Source of the DNA: Rhodospirillaceae bacterium
GTDB lineage: Bacteria; Pseudomonadota; Alphaproteobacteria; Rhodospirillales; Magnetovibrionaceae
Reading direction: 5' to 3'
Assembly: GCA_002401565.1 (NCBI GenBank)
Contig: NVTL01000094.1
Coordinates: 314 to 8,534, forward strand
Length of the DNA stretch: 8,221 nucleotides
Shown: piece after piece, positions 1 through 6,982 of the stretch
Layout of the letters: each line of letters opens with the position of its first letter
How positions within the stretch are numbered: position 1 is the first letter of the stretch
Position numbers and translations under genes: made by a program
Notes under the pieces: generated by a model
The model's database searches: none
Seen by the model: only the letters and a program-made list of their open reading frames with translations
What the model was told of the DNA's origin: nothing

Positions 1-341
1 CGGGCGACCTGACCGGAATAAGCCAAACGCAAAGGCCGCGGCGAATTGCTGAGCCGGGACGCCGCAATGCGGGCGACTTGCAAAGTCATGTCGGGGCGCA
101 GGGCCAACATGCGTTGGCTAACCGGGTCTTGCACGCGAAAGGCTTGTCCAGCCACGGCTTTTCCGGTGCCCAACAGCAGATTTTCTTCAAATTCCATCAA
201 GGGCGGTTTGACGCGGGCATAGCCCCAGCCATCAAACGCGGCAATCAAAAGCTCCGCCGTTTTTGCCTCAAGGGCAGCCTGGGGGGGCAATCCGTCTTGC
301 ATGCCAGCGGGCAATAAAGCCTTATCGGGAAGTGAACTCAT
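1..341 (-). CDS. hisZ: ATP phosphoribosyltransferase regulatory subunit HisZ, N-terminal part (runs off the left edge)
   Basis: HisZ is a catalytically inactive class II histidyl-tRNA-synthetase paralogue. It joins the short form of HisG to make the first enzyme of histidine biosynthesis and carries its histidine feedback control; it acts in the cytosol. The 113 visible residues begin MSSLPDKALLPAGMQDGLPP, the usual HisZ opening (LLPxGxxDxLPP). A WGYARVKPPLMEFEENLL stretch follows, then the motif-2-like block QDPVSQRMLALRPDMTLQVA and PLRLAYSGQV. These match HisZ better than HisS as I remember the families. The C-terminal two thirds lie outside the window. The ATG at 341 was chosen because the family N-terminus starts about there. 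No clear Shine-Dalgarno precedes it, and an in-frame GTG lies a short way upstream, so the start is less certain than the identity. It is transcribed away from everything else in the window. Confidence 0.9.
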   Translation of the reverse strand, partial: MSSLPDKALLPAGMQDGLPPQAALEAKTAELLIAAFDGWGYARVKPPLMEFEENLLLGTGKAVAGQAFRVQDPVSQRMLALRPDMTLQVARIAASRLSNSPRPLRLAYSGQVA

Positions 342-519
342 GAGATCAAATCGCTTAAAATTGAATGTTCGTAACGCCACTTAAGGACCCCGGCGGGATT
401 CCCTTGGCAAACTCATTGCTTAGTAGCTGAAAATGAGGCCGTGAGCAAGGGTTTGAGCTTTAAGAATTGTTAATGAAAGCAAACTATATTTGGTAATCTT
501 ACAAACGATGGAACGACCA
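342..519. other. Intergenic region between hisZ and the 44-codon ORF, probably holding both promoters
   Basis: No larger gene fits here. On the minus strand, TTGCTC (448-443) and TACTAA (425-420) are 17 nt apart and form a weak candidate promoter for hisZ. An imperfect inverted repeat at 383-405 (AAGG...CCTT around CCC/GGG) would fold in the hisZ leader. On the plus strand, TATATT at 485-490 is a reasonable -10 for the 44-codon ORF, but no good -35 stands at the right distance. These are motif matches by eye only. Confidence 0.35.
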
Positions 520-654
520 ATGAACATTGAAAATACTCTGGTGGACGAAAAATCCACATCTGCTTTGAAAAGCCTAATGACTTTTGGGCTGTACGGCGCC
601 GTCGTTGCCGTGGGTGCCGTTGGCGGAATGATGGCTTTGTTGTTAGCGGCTTAA
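520..654 (+). CDS. Small single-membrane-segment protein, 44 aa, unknown
   Basis: I do not recognise this ORF. The predicted peptide has a short polar N-terminus (MNIENTLVDEKSTSALKS) followed by a hydrophobic segment at about residues 21-44 rich in Gly and Ala (GAVVAVGAVGG). It looks like a one-pass membrane protein with glycine-zipper spacing. The ATG at 520 is preceded by GGAA at 510-513 with 6 nt spacing. An in-frame ATG at 508 would add four residues but has no visible ribosome binding site. The stop TAA (652-654) overlaps the stop of the convergent permease gene (651-653) in a shared TTAA. The polar head followed by one uninterrupted hydrophobic segment, and the exact fit between two genes' ends, favour a real gene. 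Its size and the lack of a known family argue for caution. Confidence 0.5.
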   Translation: MNIENTLVDEKSTSALKSLMTFGLYGAVVAVGAVGGMMALLLAA

Positions 655-1865
655 GCCGTCCAAAACAGTTCCGCAATCAATACAGCCAGCGAACTTAAAG
701 CCCCAAATATCGGCACCCAAGCGGGAATTTCCAAGCTCAGCTTTACGGGTTCATGTCGTCTTTTCAACATCACCAACGACATGTTTACAATTACAAAAAC
801 AATCAAGATCAGCGCGCTGGTGACACGGGCCAGAGGCTCGAAATCAAACGTTGTCGCCAAAACAAAGACGATCATTCCGACGCAAACCGTTGCCAGCATT
901 GGAGTTTGTCTTTTAGCATGCACACCAGATAACCAACCCGGCAGCCATTTTCGATTGGCCATGCCATACGTAATTCTGGCCATCAACACGATTTCAATCA
1001 AAACGCCGTTCAGGGTCGCGATGATGGCGATGATGGGGAATAAGGCCATGTTGGGGCTGTCGCAATCCACCACCAGACACAGCGGTGCGTTCGAGGCGGC
1101 TAAGTCTGTGGGCAAAATGGTCAACACAGAAATAGAAATCACCAACATATACAGCAATGCGGACAAGCCAATGGACAGCACCACCGCGCGGGGCAGAGTG
1201 CGCTTAACGTTTTCGGTTTCTTCGGCCATGTGGACGATGGCTTCAAACCCTGAAAACGCAAAAAAGGCTAAAAATGTCCCGCCCATAACGCCTATCCAAG
1301 CGCTGGTTTCTTTGGGCCACATTTCAGAAATACGTTGGGGCAGATCGCCTAAGGCGTCGGCCCCAATGAAAATCACAATGCCCAAACCACAGATTTCCAA
1401 AACCGTCATCGATGACGCGATATAAACGCTTTCTTTGACGCCCCAACACGCCAACGCCGTGAATATAATGATCACCGCCCCGCTGGCCAAGGGAAGCGGA
1501 ATGTCGACAATCGCCAAAAGGTATCCGGCACCTCCGCGGGTTACACTGGCGGCGGAAACCACGGCCACCAACAAAGTGGCATACCCTGTAAGCCGTCCGG
1601 CAAGCGAGCTTTGAAAACCTTTTTGGGCATAAACGGCCGCCCCGGCGGCATCGGGCAAGCGTTGCCCAAGTTCGGCATAACTGAGCCCGGTAAATGCGGC
1701 AAGGATGCCCGCAATGAGAAACGCCAGCGGGGCCGCCATGCCGGCCTGTCCAGCCACCGCCCCCACCAAAACGTAAATACCCGCGCCAATGATAATGCCA
1801 AGCCCATAAAGGGTGAGGCTAACAAGGCCCAGAGTCCGTTTCAGTTTTGGCATTTGTGCGGTCAT
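651..1865 (-). CDS. APC-superfamily amino-acid permease
   Basis: This is a predicted inner-membrane secondary transporter of the amino acid-polyamine-organocation superfamily, importing an amino acid or similar organic cation. The 404 residues are mostly hydrophobic with about 11-12 membrane segments. The first carries the family substrate-binding turn GIIIGAGIYVLVG (residues 23-35). A second landmark is FSGFEAIVHMAEETENVKR (about 204-222), the conserved F-x-GFE...AEE segment around TM6 and the following loop. The C-terminus has the IPAWVPIFGALSSL signature seen near the last segments of many APC permeases. It is shorter than many members (430-500 aa), mainly because both tails are short. It is the last gene of a three-gene operon, starting 8 nt after the metallopeptidase stop. 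TGAGG, overlapping that stop, serves as Shine-Dalgarno, so translation is probably coupled. An in-frame Met at residue 5 is an alternative start. The substrate cannot be read from sequence. Confidence 0.88.
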   Translation of the reverse strand: MTAQMPKLKRTLGLVSLTLYGLGIIIGAGIYVLVGAVAGQAGMAAPLAFLIAGILAAFTGLSYAELGQRLPDAAGAAVYAQKGFQSSLAGRLTGYATLLVAVVSAASVTRGGAGYLLAIVDIPLPLASGAVIIIFTALACWGVKESVYIASSMTVLEICGLGIVIFIGADALGDLPQRISEMWPKETSAWIGVMGGTFLAFFAFSGFEAIVHMAEETENVKRTLPRAVVLSIGLSALLYMLVISISVLTILPTDLAASNAPLCLVVDCDSPNMALFPIIAIIATLNGVLIEIVLMARITYGMANRKWLPGWLSGVHAKRQTPMLATVCVGMIVFVLATTFDFEPLARVTSALILIVFVIVNMSLVMLKRRHEPVKLSLEIPAWVPIFGALSSLAVLIAELFWTA

Positions 1866-1873
1866 TTATGGCC

Positions 1874-3739
1874 TCATTTGGGGGTGCCTTTGAATTGACG
1901 CGATAAGGGGCTGGTGGGGATATCAAAAACCCCTTTTTGAATCACTTTGCCTTGATCATAAACAACAAAGCTACGTCGTTTATAATGGGGCAGGGACCGT
2001 GTGAATTGCAACAGGTTTTCCACCGTGCGGGCCGTGATGAATAAGGTCACCCGACCGTTTTGATCCCGTTCGACATAAGCCCGTGCATCGGTTTTTTCTG
2101 AAAGGTTGAGGCTGACCACGATACGGGGGCCAGCATCGTCTTGTTCTATCACCGGGCGTTGCAATAATCGTTCGGCCAAGGCACGGGCCGCACCCTGTGC
2201 ACGCGGGTCAGTCACAATCAATTTGGTTTTGGGATTTAACGTCACATCGCGCAAAATGGGCGGCGTTTCGTTTGTTTCTAAGCGGCGAAAGACGTCAAAA
2301 TTTGGGTCTATGTGCAAGGACAGAACCGGACTTTTGGCCTTAAAGGTAAAGTTCTGAATTCTTTTGTTCAAGTGCACTTGGAAATCTTCGACGCCTTTTT
2401 GGGTTTTAAGGCGCACGGGAACAACCAACGGATAGGCTTTTGATTGCTTGAGGGTGAAACTCACGTGCGATCCACTGGCGCTGGCTTTGCTGAGGTTAAG
2501 GCTGGGGGCTCCGGCTTCGTTCACCCAAAGGTCAAAAAAGGTCGATAAATCTTTGTTCGATCTGGCCTCGAAAGCGGTTTGAAGATCGGCCCAGCTGGCG
2601 ACTTTGTAAGTATGTGTTCGATAGAAATCCTGCAGGGCTTTGTTAAAAGTTTCTGCCCCCAAACGGATTTTCAACATGTGAAAGACAAATGCCGTTTTGC
2701 CGTAACCGACCACTTGTAAAGCATCGTGGGTGCGCGATCGAAACTGGCTCAGCGGTACGTCTGTGCCTTGGGGCAGGGCCGAAAAATTGCGGAGCCATTC
2801 TAAACGTTTGGCCCGTCCGCCATCTTTGTTTTTTAAGGCGGACTGCACCAAATCGGCCTGAAACGTGGTCAGACCCTCGGCCCAATTTCCAGACCTATAA
2901 TCCACATCCACGGCATTGCCCCACCAATTGTGCAAAACTTCGTGGGGCAGGGATGTGGTGCGGATAAACGGCAACGCCAACACGCGGCGCCCGATATAGG
3001 TCAGGCCGGGCAAACCCCAGCCCACGGGGGCAATGCCTGATACAATGGAAAATTCTGAATACGGATAAGGGCCGATGTTTTGGATGGCGTCTTGGATATA
3101 GCGCACCGTGTCGTCTAAATAGCCTTCGGCCAGCGGAGCCAGTTCTTTGTGAAAATAGGTGCGCACGCGAATGTCATCGGCCCAACGTTCAGAAATTTCA
3201 AACGGACCTGTGATCAGGGTCGGTGGCGGGCTGGGTTGGCTATTGATGAAACGCGCCTGATAGTAGGTGCCTTTTTGTGCTTCCGTTGATAATCGACCGG
3301 GGGTTAACCATTTTTGGCCCTTATCCGTGCTGCCGGAAATATCCCAAGTGGCGAGGAAATCTTCGGGGTGAGCCAGCCAGTCTCGCCCCAAATAGCCGCC
3401 TTCAACCGTTAGGAAAGGGGGCGTGGCGCGCTCGATTAAAAGGGCTTTGGTGGTGATGAAAACTTGATGGTCGCCTTTTGGGCCTAAATCAACAACAAAT
3501 GCTCCCCGAATTGGCGTGATATCTTGCGGAGTTCCATCGACTTGGACGTCTTGGATTTGAAAGGCGGGCGACAGGGTAAATGTGGTTTCCCCTTGGCCCT
3601 TAAATTGGATCAGGTCTTCTACAAAGACATAACCCTCGGCGGGGCTCATGTGCACGCTGACGTCGTGATGCGCTGTGTTTTCAGCCCAAACGGGGGCCGC
3701 GAAGATCAAACTTAGGACAAACGCGACAAAGGCTTTCAT
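1874..3739 (-). CDS. Secreted M1-like zinc metallopeptidase with an atypical exopeptidase motif
   Basis: A predicted zinc peptidase of the M1 (gluzincin) clan acting in the periplasm. Residues 1-19 are a signal peptide (MKAFVAFVLSLIFAAPVWA, cleavage before E20). An N-terminal beta-rich domain follows. The catalytic motif is HEVLH (H266, E267, H270), the third zinc ligand is E288 in NWAEGLT, and the likely transition-state Tyr is Y346 in GYGKTAF. Where classical M1 aminopeptidases have GxMEN just upstream, this protein has VGWGL (239-243) before PGLTY. The amino-terminus-binding Glu is therefore missing. The gap between the second His and the third ligand is 17 residues, one fewer than the usual 18. 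A C-terminal part from about residue 490 (TKLIVTDPRAQGAARALAER...) is not one I can assign. The 621-aa length fits bacterial M1-like proteins. Its ATG overlaps the stop of the upstream ChaN-like gene (ATGA, 4 nt), indicating one operon. The fold and metal site are well supported; true aminopeptidase activity is doubtful. Confidence 0.85.
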   Translation of the reverse strand: MKAFVAFVLSLIFAAPVWAENTAHHDVSVHMSPAEGYVFVEDLIQFKGQGETTFTLSPAFQIQDVQVDGTPQDITPIRGAFVVDLGPKGDHQVFITTKALLIERATPPFLTVEGGYLGRDWLAHPEDFLATWDISGSTDKGQKWLTPGRLSTEAQKGTYYQARFINSQPSPPPTLITGPFEISERWADDIRVRTYFHKELAPLAEGYLDDTVRYIQDAIQNIGPYPYSEFSIVSGIAPVGWGLPGLTYIGRRVLALPFIRTTSLPHEVLHNWWGNAVDVDYRSGNWAEGLTTFQADLVQSALKNKDGGRAKRLEWLRNFSALPQGTDVPLSQFRSRTHDALQVVGYGKTAFVFHMLKIRLGAETFNKALQDFYRTHTYKVASWADLQTAFEARSNKDLSTFFDLWVNEAGAPSLNLSKASASGSHVSFTLKQSKAYPLVVPVRLKTQKGVEDFQVHLNKRIQNFTFKAKSPVLSLHIDPNFDVFRRLETNETPPILRDVTLNPKTKLIVTDPRAQGAARALAERLLQRPVIEQDDAGPRIVVSLNLSEKTDARAYVERDQNGRVTLFITARTVENLLQFTRSLPHYKRRSFVVYDQGKVIQKGVFDIPTSPLSRQFKGTPK

Positions 3740-4908
3740 GGATGATTGGGCTTTTTGGCTTTGTGGGGGAAACGCGCCACGATGTCGACGGTTTGGGCCC
3801 CGCGTTTAACGATCAACGGCAACCACGTGCCGGGCACCATGGCCTGAATGGTTTTAACCAAGTCGCCAGCGGTGCGCATGTGTTGTCCGGCAGCAAACGT
3901 AATCACATCATCCTTTAACAAACCCGAAGCTTCGGCAACGGATGTTTTGACCACGTTGCTGATGTGCACGCCACCGGCTTTGGCGGTTTCGATCATGATG
4001 CCTAACCGAGGTTTCGGCGCGGCCTTTGCCCGTTCGATGGATTTCAGGCCAAACACGGCGGTGGCAATATTGGCGTTCAGGTCGTCACATGGGCGTTCTG
4101 TATCCCACGGAATCAACACCGAAAATTTGGTCACGCCCAAATCTGTCAATTGATGGGGCACGCCATAGCCATTTTCCAAATGTCCACGGCCAACGATGGC
4201 GACCATTTGTTTGCCTTGGCTTTTGTTGGCCATAGCCTCGGCCATGGCCCGGTCCCACGTGACCTGTACATCGACAAAATTGGTAAAGTGCGGATCGTCC
4301 TTGGTCTTGATGTTTTTATCTTCGCTGTGCAAAGCATAAATTTCGCCCAGCATATCCAAATAATCCTGAGACGGTGGTTTGGGGTTGCCAAGGCCCAGAC
4401 GTTCGCTTTGGGCGATAGCGGTCCAGCCCAATTTAGAGATTTTATTGGTCAGGCTTTTATCAACGTTCAACGCCACCATGGGTACATGGTTGATGCGGGC
4501 AAAATGAAACAGCGGCAGATACAGTTTGGGATCATATTTCCACACCGTATTCCATTCGCTTTGTTTGATGAATTCATCTTCGCTTAAGTCGCCTGCGACC
4601 CATTTGTCCAAAATTGGCTGCAAGCGCCGGGGAAACGATTCAAATCCCAAAACCATGTCAGACCGCTGGGCATATAATTGGGCAATGGTTTGCATCTGCC
4701 AACGGTGATGATCGGCCACGTCATGGGTTTCGCCCAACATGATGACGTCTTGGTTTTTCAATTGGCTCAACATAGCGGCCGTGGGGATATTTGATTTTTG
4801 GTTTGGATCAAACCACGCGCCCGGCGCAACGCAAGAGGTCGAAGCGAAGGCTTGGGCCGTGAAGCTCGCCGTAAAGACGGCGGTCAGGAAAAGGCGTTTA
4901 ATCATCAT
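3736..4908 (-). CDS. Secreted ChaN-like (DUF399) protein with C-terminal PDZ domain
   Basis: The ChaN family has been described as iron-regulated, heme-binding proteins. It belongs to a wider fold group with TraB/TIKI and erythromycin-esterase-like proteins, for which hydrolase activity has been proposed. Residues 1-22 form a signal peptide (AQAFA before S23). There is no lipobox, so this copy is probably soluble in the periplasm rather than a lipoprotein. Family motifs are GETHD (59-63), GFESF (88-92) and GRGHLENGYGVPHQL (240-254), supplying the conserved Glu and His residues. A linker leads to a PDZ-like domain at about 300-380 (RLGIMIETAKAGGVHISNV ... ASGLLKDDVITFAAG), which would bind a peptide or protein C-terminus. 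C26 and C274 could pair. It is the first gene of the operon with the M1-like peptidase and the permease. The second codon is also ATG (MMIKR), and no strong Shine-Dalgarno separates the two starts. Heme binding versus hydrolysis is unresolved. Confidence 0.86.
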   Translation of the reverse strand: MMIKRLFLTAVFTASFTAQAFASTSCVAPGAWFDPNQKSNIPTAAMLSQLKNQDVIMLGETHDVADHHRWQMQTIAQLYAQRSDMVLGFESFPRRLQPILDKWVAGDLSEDEFIKQSEWNTVWKYDPKLYLPLFHFARINHVPMVALNVDKSLTNKISKLGWTAIAQSERLGLGNPKPPSQDYLDMLGEIYALHSEDKNIKTKDDPHFTNFVDVQVTWDRAMAEAMANKSQGKQMVAIVGRGHLENGYGVPHQLTDLGVTKFSVLIPWDTERPCDDLNANIATAVFGLKSIERAKAAPKPRLGIMIETAKAGGVHISNVVKTSVAEASGLLKDDVITFAAGQHMRTAGDLVKTIQAMVPGTWLPLIVKRGAQTVDIVARFPHKAKKPNHP

Positions 4909-4962
4909 GGATTTAATCTATCACAATCTGTATCGTTATAAAATTCTAACAGGAGAAATTCT
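4909..4962. promoter_or_regulatory. Divergent intergenic region between the ChaN operon and the ggt-like gene
   Basis: Only 54 bp separate the two divergent starts, so their control signals must overlap or extend into coding sequence. It is AT-rich. TATAAA at 4937-4942 could be a -10 for the plus-strand gene, but that would leave a very short leader and has no convincing -35. No inverted repeat that looks like an operator was seen. Confidence 0.35.
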
Positions 4963-4965
4963 TTG
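4951..4965 (+). promoter_or_regulatory. Shine-Dalgarno that fixes a TTG start for the ggt-like gene
   Basis: AGGAG at 4951-4955 stands 7 nt before TTG at 4963, an ideal distance. An in-frame TAA at 4939-4941 rules out any meaningful upstream extension, so the protein cannot have a hidden signal peptide. Confidence 0.85.
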
Positions 4966-6513
4966 CATTCTAAAGGTGTGGTCACGGCGGGCGATTTGCA
5001 AACGGCAAATGCGGCAGCAGAGGTTTTAAAATCTGGCGGCAACGCCTTTGATGCGGTTTTGGCGGCGCTGTTTGCGTCGACCGTGGCCGAACCCGTGCTG
5101 TCCAGTTTGGGCGGCGGTGGATTTTTGATGGCCAAACCCGCCGACGGGGCCGCAGTTCTTTATGACTTTTTTGCGCATACCCCGCGCGCTCAAAAAAGTG
5201 AGAGTGACTTCAAACCAATCATTGCCGACTTTGGCCCCGTGACCCAAGAATTTCACATCGGGCTGGGTTCAATCGCCATGCCGGGCGTGGTCAAGGGAGC
5301 GTTTGATATTCACAAAGACTTGGGCTCAATGGGGATGAGCGACATTATTGCTCCGGCCCGAAAGTTGGCCAAAGACGGGGTGAAGCTGTCCGCTTTGCAG
5401 GCCCAAATTTTTGAAATCGTGAAGCCTATTTACAAAGATTGTCCCGAATGTGCGCATCAATATGAAAGCCCCACCACGCCGGGGGCCTTGATTGGCGCGG
5501 GCGAAACCCTGCGCATTCCCGCCGCCGCCGATTTCATGGATGCCTTGGCTCATGAAGGTGAAGGTCTTTTTTATCAGGGCGAAGTGGCGCAAAACATTGC
5601 CAGAGATTGCGAAGATAAAGGCGGCCATTTGGACCGTGCTGATTTTGAGGCTTATCAGGTTCTTAAGCGCAAGCCCCTGTGTGTGAATTTTGCAGGTTCT
5701 CGCATTTTGACCAATCCCCCGCCATCGGTGGGCGGCATCCTGATCGGTTTTGCCTTGGACTTGTTGAGCGATACGGGGCTGAAAAAAATGGGCTGTGGCT
5801 CGTTTGAATATTTGCAACATCTGGCCGAGGTCATGCACCTAACCAATCAGGCGCGGGTCGAAAGCGGCCTCAATTTGTATCCCCAAAGCGGGGCTGAAAC
5901 ATTGTTAGACCCACAATTTTTAGAGCGATACCGCCAGCAAGTCTTGGGCCAGCCCAAATCCCACCGGGGCACCACGCACATCAGCGTCATTGATGTAAAG
6001 GGCAATGCGGCGTCGTTAACGGTGTCCAATGGCGAAGGGTCAGCCTATATCGCGCCCGGCACGGGCATGGTTTTGAACAACATGCTGGGCGAAGAAGACA
6101 TCAATCCAGCGGGGTTGGGCAATTGGGCCGAAGACACCCGTTTGTCGTCCATGATGGCGCCGAGCCTGATTGAACGCCCCGATGGGCGGTTGGTGGCGTT
6201 GGGGTCGGGCGGGTCAAACCGCATTCGCACCGCTATTTTGCAAGTGATCTTGGGTCTTTTGGAATTTGACCAAGGCTTGGATGACGCGGTCATTGGGCCC
6301 CGCATTCATTATGAAAATGGCGTATTGAATGTCGAGCCAGGATTTGCCCAAGGCGTTAACGAGCGTTTAAAACAAACGTTTGAGGCAACAAAATGTTGGG
6401 ATCAGCAAAGCTTGTTTTTTGGCGGTGTTCACGGGGCTGAATTTAATCTGCGCACCGCGCATTTAGCCGGAGCCGGAGATCCGCGCCGAGGCGGCGTGAC
6501 CATCAGCGTTTAA
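4963..6513 (+). CDS. ggt: Gamma-glutamyltransferase-family Ntn-hydrolase, predicted cytoplasmic
   Basis: The family cleaves or transfers gamma-glutamyl groups (glutathione and relatives) after self-cleavage of a precursor into large and small subunits. The catalytic nucleophile is the Thr that starts the small subunit: TTHISV, T337, giving predicted subunits of 336 and 180 residues, close to E. coli Ggt. Other landmarks are the N-terminal AANAxAAEVLKSGGNAFDAV-like block (residues 15-31), SSLGGGGF (47-54), LNNM (371-374), the SS pair (395-396) and GSGGS (414-418). Two features differ from E. coli Ggt. There is no signal peptide, proven by the start context. The Arg of the DFRE motif that holds the glutamyl carboxylate is Phe here (DFFA, 68-71), and the Asp after LNN appears as Glu (E377). 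It may therefore prefer another gamma-glutamyl or acyl substrate. It is transcribed divergently from the ChaN/peptidase/permease operon, and its last 11 nt overlap the convergent small gene. The symbol denotes the family, not proven activity. Confidence 0.87.
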   Translation: MHSKGVVTAGDLQTANAAAEVLKSGGNAFDAVLAALFASTVAEPVLSSLGGGGFLMAKPADGAAVLYDFFAHTPRAQKSESDFKPIIADFGPVTQEFHIGLGSIAMPGVVKGAFDIHKDLGSMGMSDIIAPARKLAKDGVKLSALQAQIFEIVKPIYKDCPECAHQYESPTTPGALIGAGETLRIPAAADFMDALAHEGEGLFYQGEVAQNIARDCEDKGGHLDRADFEAYQVLKRKPLCVNFAGSRILTNPPPSVGGILIGFALDLLSDTGLKKMGCGSFEYLQHLAEVMHLTNQARVESGLNLYPQSGAETLLDPQFLERYRQQVLGQPKSHRGTTHISVIDVKGNAASLTVSNGEGSAYIAPGTGMVLNNMLGEEDINPAGLGNWAEDTRLSSMMAPSLIERPDGRLVALGSGGSNRIRTAILQVILGLLEFDQGLDDAVIGPRIHYENGVLNVEPGFAQGVNERLKQTFEATKCWDQQSLFFGGVHGAEFNLRTAHLAGAGDPRRGGVTISV

Positions 6514-6796
6514 ATCCGGACTTTCGGGCTTCGATATAGCGAATGGTTTTGTCGGCTTGGTCTGTGCAACTTTGAAGCTTGGTACAGGGCACACCGTCTT
6601 TGCAGCCTTCGCGTTCGTGGCTGGTGGCCATGTTGTTCGCATCACAAATCGACCGGGCAAAGCTCCACAGAAACGATCTTGGATTGGCGGGCGTCGACAG
6701 GTCGGTGCGGGTTATCTCTTCAAACCCGATGGGCTGGGTTGTGGCTGGCATATCTTGTTCAGGAACGGGTTCCCTCAAAACTTTTTTATCTGCCAT
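6503..6796 (-). CDS. Small cysteine-containing hypothetical protein, 97 aa
   Basis: I do not recognise a family. The N-terminal 40 residues are polar and Pro/Thr-rich, probably disordered (MADKKVLREPVPEQD...). The C-terminal half, from SFLWSFARSICD (41-52), contains four cysteines at 51, 65, 71 and 77 (C-x13-C-x5-C-x5-C) and looks folded. There is no signal peptide or membrane segment, so it is probably cytosolic. The cysteines might bind a metal rather than form disulphides, but that is a guess. The start is well supported: AAGGA lies 8 nt upstream of the ATG at 6796. It is convergent with the ggt-like gene and overlaps its 3' end by 11 nt (6503-6513), with no terminator visible between them. 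Longer plus-strand open frames over the same bases lack comparable start signals, so this strand is preferred. Confidence 0.65.
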   Translation of the reverse strand: MADKKVLREPVPEQDMPATTQPIGFEEITRTDLSTPANPRSFLWSFARSICDANNMATSHEREGCKDGVPCTKLQSCTDQADKTIRYIEARKSGFKR

Positions 6797-6820
6797 CGTG
6801 TTGATCCTTTCTGGACCGTT

Positions 6821-6835
6821 GTCAGATTCTCTGAC
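6821..6835. repeat. Perfect inverted repeat GTCAGA-TTC-TCTGAC
   Basis: Six-base arms with a 3-nt centre, 25 bases upstream of the start of the 97-aa gene. Its place in the leader or promoter of that gene would suit a small operator or hairpin. No T-run follows on either strand, so it is not a terminator. Confidence 0.4.
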
Positions 6836-6982
6836 TGGGTATTTGCGGTTTGGGCTCGATTTTCATACCCTTTTTGCAGTGAAGGGGATCAAAACGGCGG
6901 CCTAAAACGTTCTCTTGATGAAGATTGTTATGCACAAAAGTTCAAAAATTGGTTAACTATGTAAATATATGAGTGTTTAGGA

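Noticed and set aside
470..676. Minus-strand 68-codon frame over the 44-aa ORF
   Set aside because: Arg/Pro/Phe-rich composition typical of a shadow frame. It would overlap the end of the permease and has no start signal.
781..1425. Long plus-strand open frame antisense to the permease gene
   Set aside because: It has low-complexity Thr/Lys/Ile-rich content, no family resemblance and no ribosome binding site. The opposite strand encodes a clear APC permease across the whole stretch.
6557..6964. Plus-strand open frames over the 97-aa minus-strand gene
   Set aside because: They start inside other coding sequence without a Shine-Dalgarno and resemble no family. The minus-strand frame has a good AAGGA site.
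6941..6975. Fnr-type site (TTGAT-N4-ATCAA) or clean promoter for the Crp-like gene
   Set aside because: The region is AT-rich, but neither the Fnr half-sites nor a -35/-10 pair with 16-18 nt spacing could be found.
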